Source of the DNA: Neurospora tetrasperma FGSC 2508 | Lineage: Eukaryota > Ascomycota > Sordariomycetes > Sordariales > Sordariaceae | Direction of reading: 5' to 3' | NCBI RefSeq assembly: GCF_000213175.1 | Contig: NW_009799103.1 | Coordinates: 3,499,921-3,563,920, forward strand | Length of the DNA: 64,000 bases | In this document: in pieces, positions 1 to 12,315 of the stretch | How positions within the stretch are numbered: the stretch's first letter is position 1 | Layout of the letters: every line of letters begins with the position of its first letter | Notes under the pieces: generated by a model | Told to the model about the DNA's origin: nothing | The model's input: only the letters and a program-made list of their open reading frames with translations | The model's database searches: none | Translations under genes and position numbers: made by a program

Positions 1-3000
1 TCCCTACTCTGAGGAGACAGGATGCTACTGTTGGCCAGGGCTGAGGATGAGGATGGACCAAGTGATGGCGATGACAAACGGATATGCGACTGCTGTTGAT
101 GGTAGGTAGTCGACTAGCTACCTACCTACCTATCACTACGAATTTTACCAAGCCTCATTGGAGGCCTGGGGTTCTACTGCGGTGGACAAAAGCGGGGACC
201 CTACCTCTACCTGTAAAGAGACGGGACAGGAATTCATTTCAGATCACGACACAAATAACGGAAATGAACTGGAAGGAGACCAGCTGGGTTACCATACCAT
301 TCATACCGCGCCCTGACCGTTCTGCAAGAGAAGGAAGAAGAAAAAGAGGAGGAACCCGGAATCAAGTGTCAGCCATCGTCTCCGTCCGTCGCACCAGTCC
401 CACGAGTACATCACTGCGATTTGCGAAGAACGGAGTGCGACACACACCGATGAGACACGCAGCTGTCACGCTGACGGGATGCTTGGCCCATCTGTCTCTC
501 TGCCTTCCGAGGTAGCACGGCTTACACGGGTAAGCTGGCTGCGGCGGGCGGGCGGGCTGCCCGTGGGTGGGAGCTGCGCCTTTGATGGAATACCCAGACC
601 AACCTAGAAACTTTGAGAAGGGTAGATTCCAGTCATCGCGCCGGGATATGAAGGGTATGAAGAGCGGGAGAAGATTAAGAGAAGGGTATCAATGGGATAG
701 ACGAAGGGGATGGAGGATTGGTTCAGTGGTGAATGTGATGGATCTTGATGAATGAGATGCCCGGAACGGATGGAAGTGGTGAATAGTGGGGGTGGGGTGG
801 ATTATAGGGCTGTTGGTGCCTGTCAGCCAGTGTTGCATCAGCAACGCCGATGCGACTGTTCGCGACGCTAAGAAAACCACCGGTGGTGCATGTGTAAGAT
901 GGGTGGCAAGGACGGTGGAGGATGAAGGAAAATGGGGAATAGAATCTTGCAACAGCGCTCCGGTTTTGGGAAAGACGCGAATGAATGGTATATAAAAAGG
1001 ATAGAAATGTGAGGATTGTATATTCGTTGGTATTTTGATGTTCAACTACTAGTAAATTCAATCTCTTGATTGAATCCTCCATGTTCTCCGTCGGCGGTCT
1101 CCAATGCAATTGGACTTTGTACCTGCAGACGCTCCAACATTTTCTGCTGAGCATGTAAGGTAAGCAGGACCTCGTGTTGGTTGTCACATCGCAGTAGGCA
1201 ACCGTGACATACATACAGGATTCGGTTAAAAGGCTCCGGATCCTTTCCGTATCGTGAAAAGAACCGGCTTCACATGTAGTGTTGTTCGACGATAGTACCT
1301 GCCACTACATGTGGTTTGGGTTTGTCTTAGAACAATATCTCTACCGATACCGGTGACAAGGTATCGTAGTGGACGATCGATCTGCTTGCAACGCAGAGAA
1401 AATCTGTTTCAACTGTCTGCACCTGCTCGTGGCAAGACTGAACCTCAAGGAAGGAAACGAAACAACTTAACAAAGTGGTCGAGTCGGGGCAGCGGCGACG
1501 CGATCAAACAGATGGACTTCCGGAGTGAAATGGCGCCCCCCTGAGTTCGTCATCGGGATCGCCCTCAGCACGCTTTCCCCCTTTCAGGCAGATCTGTCTG
1601 TGCTCCCCGCGTCTTGCTGCGTCGATTGACTGGATTGTCGGGATCCACAGAGGCCCTGAACCCACAGAGTGATCTCATCCACTTGCGGATTTCCAATGCC
1701 AAGCTGCCAATATCTTTCATTTCAGGGTTTTTCCGCTTTTGATGCTCACCATAACACAGCCACATTTTCCATGTTGCCGTATCCCGTATCAATGTGCTGT
1801 GTTGTGATGTGTTGTGTTGTGTGTACGTGACCGATAGTGCGACTCTTTTGGGCATGTCCAAGCATTCCAAGCCGAGTAACCTCGTTCGTATAGGTAGCAA
1901 GTGAACTGTGCAATGACCGTGATGAAATAGAGAAAAAAACCACAGGCCGGGTGCCAAGTGGAGTGAGAAACTGGCTCAAAGAAATATTGGCACTTGGCAG
2001 CATTTCTCAGCTGCCATTCACATTTGAAGATTGTCACGCATCCGGCCAGCCCGCCAACCTCTCTCCCAAGAATGGATTCCTCTGGACTTCTTGGCGTGAA
2101 ATTGGCCTGTCCTTTCCCCACTGCACCGCTAAGGAGGACCGCACCGGGTCGCACTGGGATCCCGGGCATAGGTACCTAGTGTAGTGCAGCATCCATCCAG
2201 CTTCCCAGTTCTCTCTCCACCGCACATCCACTGCCTGAATTGACTTGTACATTTGCCCATCGGCCATCCTGCCCACTCCAACGCCGGTGATCCATCCACT
2301 GCTGCTCACTGCGCTGTCCACTGCCCTGCCTTGCAGGTGTCCATCCAGTCTGTCCCACCCCGTCGTTTCCATTTCATCAACTTCGGGAATCCACATCGCA
2401 TCCATCCATCGTGAGCACCTTCGCTTCGTTCCACCATCTCAACGCGTGTCTTGCTCCCTTTGCCGGAAACACCACACAATATCGGAAAACCACACCATCG
2501 ACAAGTATCTCGTCGTCGAAAGGGGTCAACAGCACCAAACACCGTGCCTTTTCCAAACCTACGATTTGTTGGCAGATTTCACTCGCTACTATCAACAAAA
2601 CTTGGTTTCCTGCCTCTCCGCCAACTCGTCCGAGTTTCTCGTCTCTCGTCACTCGCTCGCCTCTCCTGTCGCTCCGTATAACCACCAACAACCCACTCAC
2701 TCCCGAGAGTCCTCTCACCACTACGCAACTCTCGACGACAAATCCCATTTCGGACGTCGCTCTCAATTGCCAGACACGATTCGAATACCGATACGTTACG
2801 ATTTCCACATCCGCTTGATACGATACCGCTGTCGTTTGTACATCCTCGATTACCTAGGCGTTGCGAATCTCCGAATTCCGATCACAAGAGTTGGGTGGTT
2901 CAGTACGATAATGTTGGATTTGTAAAAAAAAAAACAAAAAAACACGAAACAAGGAAAACGACTATTCGGGCATTGATCGACCATCAACCCTATTTTTGAG

Positions 3001-3063
3001 CTGGGAAAGTGGGAAACTTTGGACGGATTAGAGTAGGACGAAAATCACAAAACCGCCGACGAC
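1..3063. other. Left-edge intergenic region and leader of the FLC gene
   Basis: I see no supportable gene here. Open frames exist on both strands, but they are short or low in complexity and lack intron-exon logic. A TACCTA-type tract lies near 112-133. From about 2200 onward the plus strand becomes C/T-rich with many CATCC/CACTC runs, then A-rich just before 3064; this is typical of a promoter and 5' leader of a filamentous-fungal gene, so the right third is probably the control region and leader of the FLC-type gene. The 226-codon frame at 2245-2925 lies inside this C/T-rich leader and is not credible as protein. Confidence 0.5.
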
Positions 3064-5543
3064 ATGAAGCTTTGGTCAGCACGACCGCTTGCGGTCCTCG
3101 CATCGCTCGCGACACTGGTCGCCCCCTCTTTAGCTCGCGATAGGGAACTACATTCAAACTCGCTCGCCGCCTGCCAGGAAAACTCGGGCTTCACGGCCAG
3201 TCTCTTCGATGTCATCTTCTTCCCCGACAATGGAACAGTCAACATCAATATGCTTGCCACCTCGTCCATCCAGGGCTACGTTGTTTTCGACATCCGTATC
3301 TTGGCCTACGGCTACCAAATCATGCACGAGGTTCTTGACCCGTGCAATATTGGCGTTGGCCTGGGCGGTTTGTGCCCCATGAACGCCGGCAAGATGGGCA
3401 ATCCTTTCAGACTGGAGCTTGGCCCGGAGGTTAAGGATAGAATTCCAGGCATTGCCTACACCTTCCCCGACTTGGATGCCACAGTCAAGGTCTATGTCAA
3501 CATGACGGACGGAGAATTGGCTGGAGAAACTGTTGCCTGCATCGAGGCCAATGTCTCCAACGGCATGACTGGTAGGTTTAGGGGTTGCCCTCAATAATAT
3601 GCAGAAAAAGCGCTGACTTGGCCTTGTCTAGTCGATCTTGTTGGTGTCAAATGGGCCACCTGGGCTGTTGTCTTCTTGGGCATCCTGTCCTCTGCCCTGC
3701 TTTCTGGTCTCGGATACGCTAACGCTGCCTCCCATGTGGCTTCCAACACGCTGTCGCTCTATGGCTACTTCCAGGCCCAGGCCATGATTGGTCTCTGTGG
3801 TGTCCATCTTCCTCCTGCTGTGCGAGCTTGGACCCAGGATTTCGTATGGAGTATGGGTATTATCAGAGTCCAGTTCATCCAGGATATCCTCACATGGTAT
3901 CAGCGGGCTACTGGTGGTACCGCGTCCACCGTGCTCAACTCGCTCGAGACCGTGTCCGTCCAGGTCGAGAAGGTAAAGCGTGCGCTACCGGCCGAATACG
4001 TCGATCCCGCTATCAACCTTTTCAAGCGGGCGACCGCCATGTTGCCTCGTGCCGCAGCTCATGTCGGCAGCAGAATTGCCAAGCGAGCCAACGTCCAGAC
4101 TTCTTTCGGCAGTTACATTGTCTACGGTATTCAGCGAGTTGCGTTCCGCGGTAAGATCGAATCAACCAACTTGTTCATGACCAGTTTGACTTTCTTCTAC
4201 ATTTTTGTGGTATTCACTGCCATCCTGGTCATTTTGTTTAAGCTTGGACTAGAGCTCTTTGCCAAGTTGGGTTGGGTCAAAGGCGACGCCTTCTCCGAGT
4301 TCCGCGCGGGTTGGATTACTGTTCTCAAGGGTGAGTTACCTTGATTATCACGGTTAAGTTCCGTTAAGTACTGACAATTCCGTTAGGTATCCTTTACAGA
4401 GTTGGACTTGTGGGGTTCCCTCAGGTTACGGTTATGTGCATGTGGGAGTTTACCCAAAATGACTCTCCTGCGGAAATGGCCCTCGCCGTCTTCTTCTTCT
4501 TTGGTCTTTTGGCTACCCTTCTTTGGGCGGCCTGGAGAGTCATTCGGATTGCCCGCCGCTCCATCTCCCTTCACAGGAATCCCGCCTACATCCTGTTCTC
4601 GGACCCTCAGGCCTTGAACAAGTGGGGTTTCCTGTATGTGCCGTTTCGCGCTTCAGGTTACTACTTCATTGTGCCTATCCTCTTCTACATTATCATCAAG
4701 GGCATGTTCATCGCCTTTGCTCAGGCCAATGGCACCCTTCAGGCTATCGCGCTTCTGATCATTGAAGCTGCGGCGCTCATTACTGCTTCCGTCATGCGCC
4801 CTTGGATGGACAAGAGCACCAACACGTTCAATATCGCCATTTGCGCCATGAACTTCCTCAACGCCATCCTCCTCTTCCTCTTGACGGACGTTTTCGACTT
4901 CCCGCCCTTGGTCATCGGTGTGGTGGGCGTGGTTCTCTGGATCGCCAACGCCATCGTTTGTTTGATCCTCCTTCTCATGCTTATCATCACCACCTCGATG
5001 ACGCTGCTCCACAACAACCCGGATACCCGCTACCAGTCCATGAACGACGACCGCACCTCCTTCATGAAGTCGAACCCGCAGCTGCACACTCAGTCGGAAC
5101 TCGAAGCTTTGGGTGTCACGGCGCGTGGCGAGAGCAAGCTTTACACCAAGTCTCCCCTGAGCTTTGAGGATGACGATTCGGCCCTCTCAAGCCCAAGCAA
5201 CCCGATGAACCGTCCAGAAACGGCCGATTCCAACGCTGGCAACCCTCATTTCCACTCCAACAGGCATTCTGGGCGTTGGAGCAACGACCCGTCCCTCATG
5301 AGGGATGAGCCGTTTGTGCGACATAGGCCGAGCGGAAGCATTCAGACGCCGAGTCCAATGACGGATTCGGCCTCGAGTCTGCCAGGAGGGCAAGCATCGA
5401 CTCACTCGATGGTTTCAGAAAAGAAACCGCACAACACAGCGAGGTACGTTTGATGGGGAAATGGGTTATGTGCTATGTTTAGTTAGCTAACTTACGACAG
5501 TCCTTGGCAACGCGGTGCCGGATATGAACCAACCAACAACTAG
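3064..5543 (+). CDS. FLC-family TRP-like membrane protein (flavin carrier / Ca2+ channel family)
   Basis: Four exons with introns 3572-3631, 4331-4386 and 5444-5500 encode about 768 residues. The N terminus is a signal peptide (about residues 1-24, ending PSLA-R), followed by an ML-like lumenal domain with Cys residues (about 30-170), then a TRP-like block of many hydrophobic helices (about 170-650) and a hydrophilic Ser/Pro-rich cytosolic tail. The order signal peptide, ML-like, TRP and soluble tail is that of the fungal FLC/Pkd2 family. Yeast Flc proteins affect FAD import into the ER, Ca2+ homeostasis and cell-wall integrity; the membrane in which this copy acts is inferred from the family. 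The last intron removes an in-frame TGA, and the 14-residue final exon ends in PWQRGAGYEPTNN. The start is the first ATG before the signal peptide. Family assignment is firm; the exact transported substrate is not visible. Confidence 0.9.
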
Positions 5544-7263
5544 AAGGATAAACACTTGCGACGGAAGGAAACACCCCCAAAACCTTGTGCACGAGGCCCC
5601 GGAATCTATACCCAATTATCTTGGCTACCTTAACCATATTCCCCCACCAACTCTTTTTTCTTGTACATTCTTTTATAATGACGGTATCGTAATGTCTAGC
5701 CATGCTATGAGCTAATTGTTGCGTTACGGTCTCGAGCACACACACACACGCACACGCGCGCGCATCTTATCCTTCTTGAATTATCATCTATAACACACAC
5801 TATTGTCGGGTTTATGGTGATAAAAAGTGGGATTGCTTTGCTTTGATATATTGGTACCATGGGCATGCTCTGGGATACTATGTAACTAGATGCCGACATG
5901 GGATCTTTTATTTTTGGCGGTGGCGGCGGGAAATGGATGGGTAGAGATGAAGTCCATTCATTCAATTTTGGTTGGTGTCATGGAAGGTAGAGCGAAACCC
6001 TCATTCGTAGGTTTTTCTTGTACAGAACAGATATGAGAATAGACAGAGGTACGGATTGAACAGCGTCACAATATCTCCAGTCCAGAGGTTTGTAAGTTGA
6101 GGTTCGTGAAATTGAGATGGTTCGAGGTGGTCGAAGTAGTGCAAAGAACTCGCAAATATGCCTCTAGGTATGCAGGCACACACACACACACAGGGGCAAA
6201 CTCTCTTATTAAATCGCTTCGTTCACCCGTTCACCTGCTGTGGTAGTATATGACTCTCTGGTGGCTGTGATTCCAGTACCTACACTATGGTATATTCCAA
6301 GATCGAATATGATTCGCTGTGGTTACCTATAAACGATCAAAAACAAGGATGAAACAAGACCTACCGACATCAACTGAAGAGAAGGCCGAGATACCCCACT
6401 TTGGCGCTGTCGCAAGAAACCCGACGGGACCTGGAGCTGTCTTTCAGGTACAGGGGCGGGCATTGGGGCAGTGCTAGGTCCCCTAGGTTCCTTCTCTGCT
6501 GGCCACTGGTGAATGGTTCGTTATCCGTGAAAAGGGTCCAACGAGGTCCATTTCGTTCCTTGGCCAGGGCAGCAGGGCAGCAGCAGCAAGTGACGAATGT
6601 GACGATCCCCCGGACTGATGACGATAAACCTGTAGGTAGGTCCAGACCGCTCCGCTCGCTGGGCTGTTTGCCCTTGTCCTTGCCCTTGCCCTTGCCATCT
6701 GTTGCAGTGTCTTGCAACGACGAAAGCGCGCGTCTACGCCACTTCCATCCTATTGTAGTGTAGCACGCGGGTACCTGTTTTGGATACCTGACTGAGGTGA
6801 CTGGATGGAGTAGCGTAGTCCCCGGGGGAGTGAACTGGTCGCTGCCCTGGACGGGAGTCCTCAGACAGATGGAGGTGGCTGGGTTTAAACTTTATTTCAA
6901 CTGCCGATACCGTCACCTTTTTCGCTGTCCTTGATCTTGCCTACAACCTACCTATCTATCTGCCCGACCTTCTTCACGATCACAAACCAACCTCCTACCA
7001 GCCACCTTGACAAACGAGACGAAACTACTAGATTGCTGAATCGTCACCACCTACCTACCACCTACGAAACCTTGCTCTGGAAGCTCTCTTATCGAACCGA
7101 ATTTATTGATATTTACAAACCTGAACCTGCGATCTGCGATATAGTACACTATTTACTGGCGTCGCGTCGAACGACAGAGTCTAGATCGATATCATCTCCC
7201 GAGAGACAGAGAGAAAGAGAGAAACGAAGAGAAAGAGAAACGGAAAGGAGAAAGAAGAACAAA
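5544..7263. other. Intergenic region with 3' UTR, CA-repeat and next gene's leader
   Basis: No gene is supported. An alternating CA/CG tract at about 5739-5764 and a short CA repeat near 6178-6192 are simple repeats. From about 6940 the sequence is rich in CTACC/CCTACC, and 7195-7263 is almost pure purine (GAGA/AAAG), forming the apparent 5' leader immediately before the ATG at 7264. Confidence 0.5.
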
Positions 7264-7680
7264 ATGGTCGCTACCACCAGCTCGTCGATGGAGTCGGCCT
7301 CCCAGGTCAACAACCTCCCCACAACGCCCGCTGCCGCTGTTATTTCTGAACAACCTGTGAGTTTATCCATCACCATCCCCTCACCACATTACATCCCTCC
7401 TATCGGCGCGCAATACCGTCGCACATTCCCGTCACGCTCCCATCGCAGGCAGGCAAGCAGGCAAATTGAATCATGAACACATGCTAACAGGTACATTCCT
7501 CAGAAACCAAATACCATGCTCCCCCTCCCTACCACCACCACGAACAACACCAACAACCTCAACCAACTCGACATACAAGAAGAGCAGGAAATGGGAGTGG
7601 GACTCCGAGGCGGCTGGATGACCATCGGCAAACACTTTAATTGCTGTGGACTTAACTGCGGGTTCAGCAAGACTTTTTAG
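7264..7680 (+). CDS. Small protein with Cys-rich C terminus, function unknown
   Basis: Two exons (7264-7356, 7504-7680; intron 7357-7503 with GTGAGT donor, GCTAAC branch and CAG acceptor) encode about 89 residues. The first half is Ser/Thr/Ala/Asn-rich and looks disordered. The end reads LRGGWMTIGKHFNCCGLNCG followed by FSKTF, so three Cys lie close together near the C terminus. There is no signal peptide or membrane helix. I do not recognise a named family; small fungal proteins with a disordered body and a short Cys-rich tail are often conserved but uncharacterised, and Cys-linked lipid attachment is only a guess. A second AG at 7489-7490, too close to the branch site to be the favoured acceptor, would give a different His/Pro-rich ending. 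The clean intron and a conserved-looking tail make a real gene likely. Confidence 0.6.
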
Positions 7681-10600
7681 AGAGATCTCCGTTGTTGTTC
7701 TTGTTGCTGCTGCTGCTTTGACGAAGGGTGTGAAAGGGGGGATTATTGGAAGGGAGATTGGAAGTGGGATGCGAGGATGTGTGCGATGCCGATGGCGGGT
7801 GGGGTGTTTACTACTGCTGGGGGTAGGGATGGGGGTGGGCTGATTTGAGACGACGACGACAACGGTACGATCATGGAGGGCTATGATGGTACGAGTCCGG
7901 GAGGATGGGGATGGGGATGGAGTTGCAAGAAGGAAAATAAAGGAAAAGGAATAGGGTGAAGGGACAAGAAAGGGCGAAGGAAAGGTGAAGGAAGGGTGAA
8001 GGCGAACTGAAGCGGAAGAACACATGCCCGCGCTGCGCGTTGGGGCTTAATGCAGTGACATGACATGGACGAACAAACCGAATGCGACGATGAATAGGAG
8101 GACCGGATCGCAACAACGGAGGAAAAGCCTTTGATGATGACAATGGATACTTTTCTTATTGGTGCGGGCACGCGATGGATTAGGTTCTCTTTTCTTTCCA
8201 ACTTTATGCGGCGCGTTCTGGATGGTTGGATGATGGAAGTTGATATACCTTAGGAATATGATGAATGACAAATTGGAGAAAGTTTTGAACTCAGTTCGAT
8301 CTTGACATTTGATAAGTAAGGCCTCCAGACTGAGCTGCGGTTGAAAGGCAGTGAGATTTGTAAACATTTGTGTTTGGATGAGGAAATGGTGGCCTTGAGA
8401 ACGTCTACCAGTGATTACGGCCATCTCGTCTTCGATATGTGACTAGCACAAGGAGGCTGCAACCGACGGCGTTTTTAAAATGCATATCGGTTATTTCTTG
8501 GCTTGATTCCATTTAAGTTTTCTTGTTTTTGTGAGGGGATTCAAGCAGTCTTTGATGTTGAATGTGCTTATGACAGCTGCGGAATCCCAAGATGAGGTCA
8601 TCGGCTGGACTTATAACAGTTGTTAGGGCGATACAGGGTTAGGGTCAGTCGTTGAACCAGCAAGAAGCTCCAGATCTGAAAAAAGCAACAGCTTCGTCGT
8701 GGAAAAAAAAAAAAAAAAAAAAAAAAGACTACGATCCGGAGCTAATGGATTTTACTATACGACTTCTCTCGTTGTAAGCCCTGGATCACTTTGTTTGTAT
8801 ACAGTTTGTCACAGCAAGAAAAGAAGATGCAGCCCCGCACCAAACAGGTGCGGTCCTGGCACACCCGCAGCATGACGGGACCTCGCTCGGTCCGTCCCCT
8901 TCCACTTCGGTTTTCCCCAAAAAGTCCAACAAATATTTGCGTCACTGCACGAAAATCGACCATAGCGATGTCCTTCATCTTCTACAATAACTTTTCATAT
9001 CCTTATGACACTTTGCAAAAACAAACACGAAGAATGAAGTATCGCACGAGCGGATTCGAAGGAGGGAAAATGTCGAAAGGGTTGGTGAGAACGAAAACGA
9101 GGACAAAGACAATGACAATGACAACGCCGAAGTTGGTGATGGAAAACACTATTCATGCTCCATGACCGTTTCCTTCTGTGCCTCCAGCTGTCTACCTACC
9201 GAGCCGCCGAATCGAAAATTTGGGGTTATTCCTTGGATACGTTGCTACAGACCATTTACATTTGCCTTGTCCTGGCGACGATTTCTACATCTCGCCTTTA
9301 TGTTTCTTTTCTCATCTTTTTCTTCTTCTTTTCTTTTCTTCATTCTCTGCGGACCGTGGAAGTAGTCCGACAAGTATTTGTCTCCAGAGTACAACATTGC
9401 AACGATACAGGGGCGGGTATGGTGATGCATACCGCGGACCTACTAGCTGGCGATGGTACCAGGAAGAGCAACGGCCCAGATGATACGACGGTCCGACCAC
9501 AAGGAGAGAAAAAAACACAAACGGTTAGGGGTTTGGACGACTGGAAGAAACACAGAGATGAATCAACGTGGAATGGACATCTTTTTCAAAGATAGGTGAA
9601 CTCGAGTTCTCGGTCATCTCGAGGCCTACCTCCCCCAACTACGTGACGGGAGGACAAGTTCTACGACTGGCAACGCCAGAATCGCGCGCTGCTCGCTCAA
9701 GCTGTACGTCGACACTGTCTATACCTCCTCCTCGTCTTCCTTTGACCCAGCAAGCAGAGACCTGAAATGATGTGCAAATGTTTTCCTATTCTATTACCTG
9801 ATACGTGGAACAAATATCCGCGAATGAAGCTTCGATCTGAGATCTGACAACTGGTCCTCTGTTCACAACTTGTTGCTTTCCCGAGTCACGGACCACAAAA
9901 ACACCTTTTGATGAGCAGTGTTCTTGCTAACTACAAGCCTGTTTGCAGGACCAGATGCAATGTTTGTGTGTTGAAGCCTCTACAAATGGGTAGTCCTTCT
10001 GTATACGTCTGTCTTGCTATGGGAGAAGTGCTGACCATTGGCGGAGGGGTTGTGATTCAGAGATTAACATCGGGCTTCCATTCTTTGCGACACAATCCTC
10101 CGTGTCTTGAGGTGTCAGAGCGGAGAAGGTACTACTCTTTACCTAATCGGCTCGGTACCTGCGTATGCGGGCCGGTCGAGAGATGAGAGTGTCCTCCCTG
10201 TCTTCGATTTACCCCTGGCATGACCATGCGACGAAGCACGCCGCGAAGATCTGAGATCCAAGGGAGTTTATTTGTTGGATCATGAGAAAGCTGAATCATC
10301 TTCTGCCATACTGACAAGTCTCGATGGACGTTCCCAAACCATGTCAGGATGGGCCATATCTGCGCACCAGTCTTGGAGAAGGGAGATCGAAATTCTCATC
10401 CCACGATGATCCTCAGACAGTTCCAAGATTGAGCCATTGCACTTTGGCCCCAGGGAATACCTCAGAAGAGAATTTGGTTTCAGTCACATCTCCGCATTTG
10501 ATGACTGGAGGCCAGTCACCCATTGCTTTCTGAAGCAGATTTACCAAAGTGACGAGTTATTCGTCTATCACGGGGTTATATGCATATTCTTAGTAACACC

Positions 10601-12315
10601 AATCGTTTTACCGTACTCGATCAGAGCAGCCTCAAAACCAGTCCAGAAGCAAGAAAGTCCGGATCCTCGACACTGTTGGACTTCTTGGCCCAATGACTGG
10701 CATGGGGCCGGGGAATCAGCGTCGAGGGTGCTCGTTGCTGTTGCTGTGGTCAGGCATCGTCATGGTATGGGGTACGGTGCTGGTGGTCCTGATATAAAGC
10801 TTTCGAGGGGCCAAATCGTTTCTTTCATCTTGCACGGTCAGAGGTGTTGACACTGCAGTGGTGCTGGTGTAAGTATTGGTGCGGTATTGGGCTCCAGTTT
10901 GTTCAGGTGCTCGTTCCGGTTTGCCACCTTCGTGCCGCCTCTGGTAATCTCCGATGAAGAAAGAGCGGCCTTGTGTGGCTGTGACTTCCCGATTGTATGT
11001 TTTGCCAGTGCAAGACTGCAACACGGGACACTGTCAGGAAAGTGCCCGCTTGCGGTGTCGTATCTCGACACCCGCGTCCTCTTCCTCTGCGCAACATTGG
11101 GGTCTTTCGCGATGCTCTTCAGGGCCAGGAGTTCTTTCTCGCTTATGGATCGACTCTCGAAGACACCATCACGCCATGTACGGTATGTCCGCTGCCTACC
11201 GCCCGACATGAGATGCGGCCCCGCCTCCTCCTTCCTGCCTTTTCCATCGATCGCCAGGTATGGCTTGGGGTTACGCTCGACGGATCGCCGGGCTGTCAAG
11301 TCTCGGCCGCTAGCTCTAGGTAACAGAGACCCTCACTATCCTACTTCGTCCCTCAGGGGTCTTGGACTATGTGATAGGTCCCCTGCGGGTGAAGGTCCCG
11401 AGTGTGGCAGGTGTGGGGGTGAGCTCTAGAAATAGTAGGAAAGGGAACTTCATGGAGCTCGACCAGCCAGAGACGTGACGCTGCCGACCGGCGATGGCTC
11501 GTTGCCGAGTTGCGCGTTGTTCTCCGGTAGTCACAACAATGCTTGCTGCCCATCGTACGTCCGTCGGCCTCGATTTGGGCGTTGTTGCCAATGATCCTGC
11601 CCGTCGCGCCTCCACTATCTCCGCGGGCATGATCATCAGTCTCCCTCATGCCGTCGTTCTTTACGTTCGATCCCCCTCCATGCATCTAGCAAGGCAGCTC
11701 ACCACCGCTCTGATGCTCACCTACTGCCTCATAACGGAAAACCCGCCGGATCGGACTTCGGTATCTTCGGGGCTCGCCCACTGACTTACAACCAGGGGCA
11801 AGCAGCCTCGCATCAAACATGAGTATCTGATGATCAGCCCGCCTTCCAAAGATGCGCCTCGAACACATTTGTCAGAAGCACTGGCAGGAAGCAGCTTCTG
11901 GCATGATCTACTACCTGAATAACATGGAAGGCATGCCATGGTCTAAACCAGGGAAGAGCAGCGTGCTGTTACGAGTAATCTCCTTAGAGTGCCGCAGACG
12001 GAAAGTATAATGGAAAAGAAATGATACACAGCAACAGGAGGCACCGACTGCTGCACATTTCGAATCCTGTAAGGAGCAATAGATATGCTCGTCATTTCGT
12101 GAGCTTCGCATGTTCCGATCAGTCATAGCTAGCCTGTGCCAAAACACAATCCATTTTCTATATAATCCATCTCTCTGCCCCTAATCCTCACTCTCTTTTC
12201 TTCTTCTTCCCATCATCATCACCATCATCATCTTATCCTGAATCAGCACTTACTACCATCTCTTCAAGATCCAAAGCTACCTACTTTTATCTTACACACC
12301 ATCTTTACACAAGCC
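7681..12315. other. Long gene-poor region
   Basis: About 4.6 kb without a gene I can support. A run of 24 A lies at 8703-8726. Many short frames occur on both strands, but none shows a domain, a signal peptide or a believable intron set. Around 12157-12310 the sequence changes to a TATATAA-like element followed by a C/T- and CATCAT-rich stretch, the usual look of a fungal promoter and 5' leader, which fits the gene remnant that follows. Confidence 0.45.

Noticed and set aside
2245-2925. 226-codon plus-strand frame before the FLC gene
   Set aside because: It lies in a C/T-rich leader-like region, has no ATG at its start, biased Ser/His/Pro/Leu content and no domain.
8703-8726. Poly(A) run considered as the tail of a SINE or processed copy
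   Set aside because: No Pol III boxes, no target-site duplication that I can see and no recognisable body upstream.
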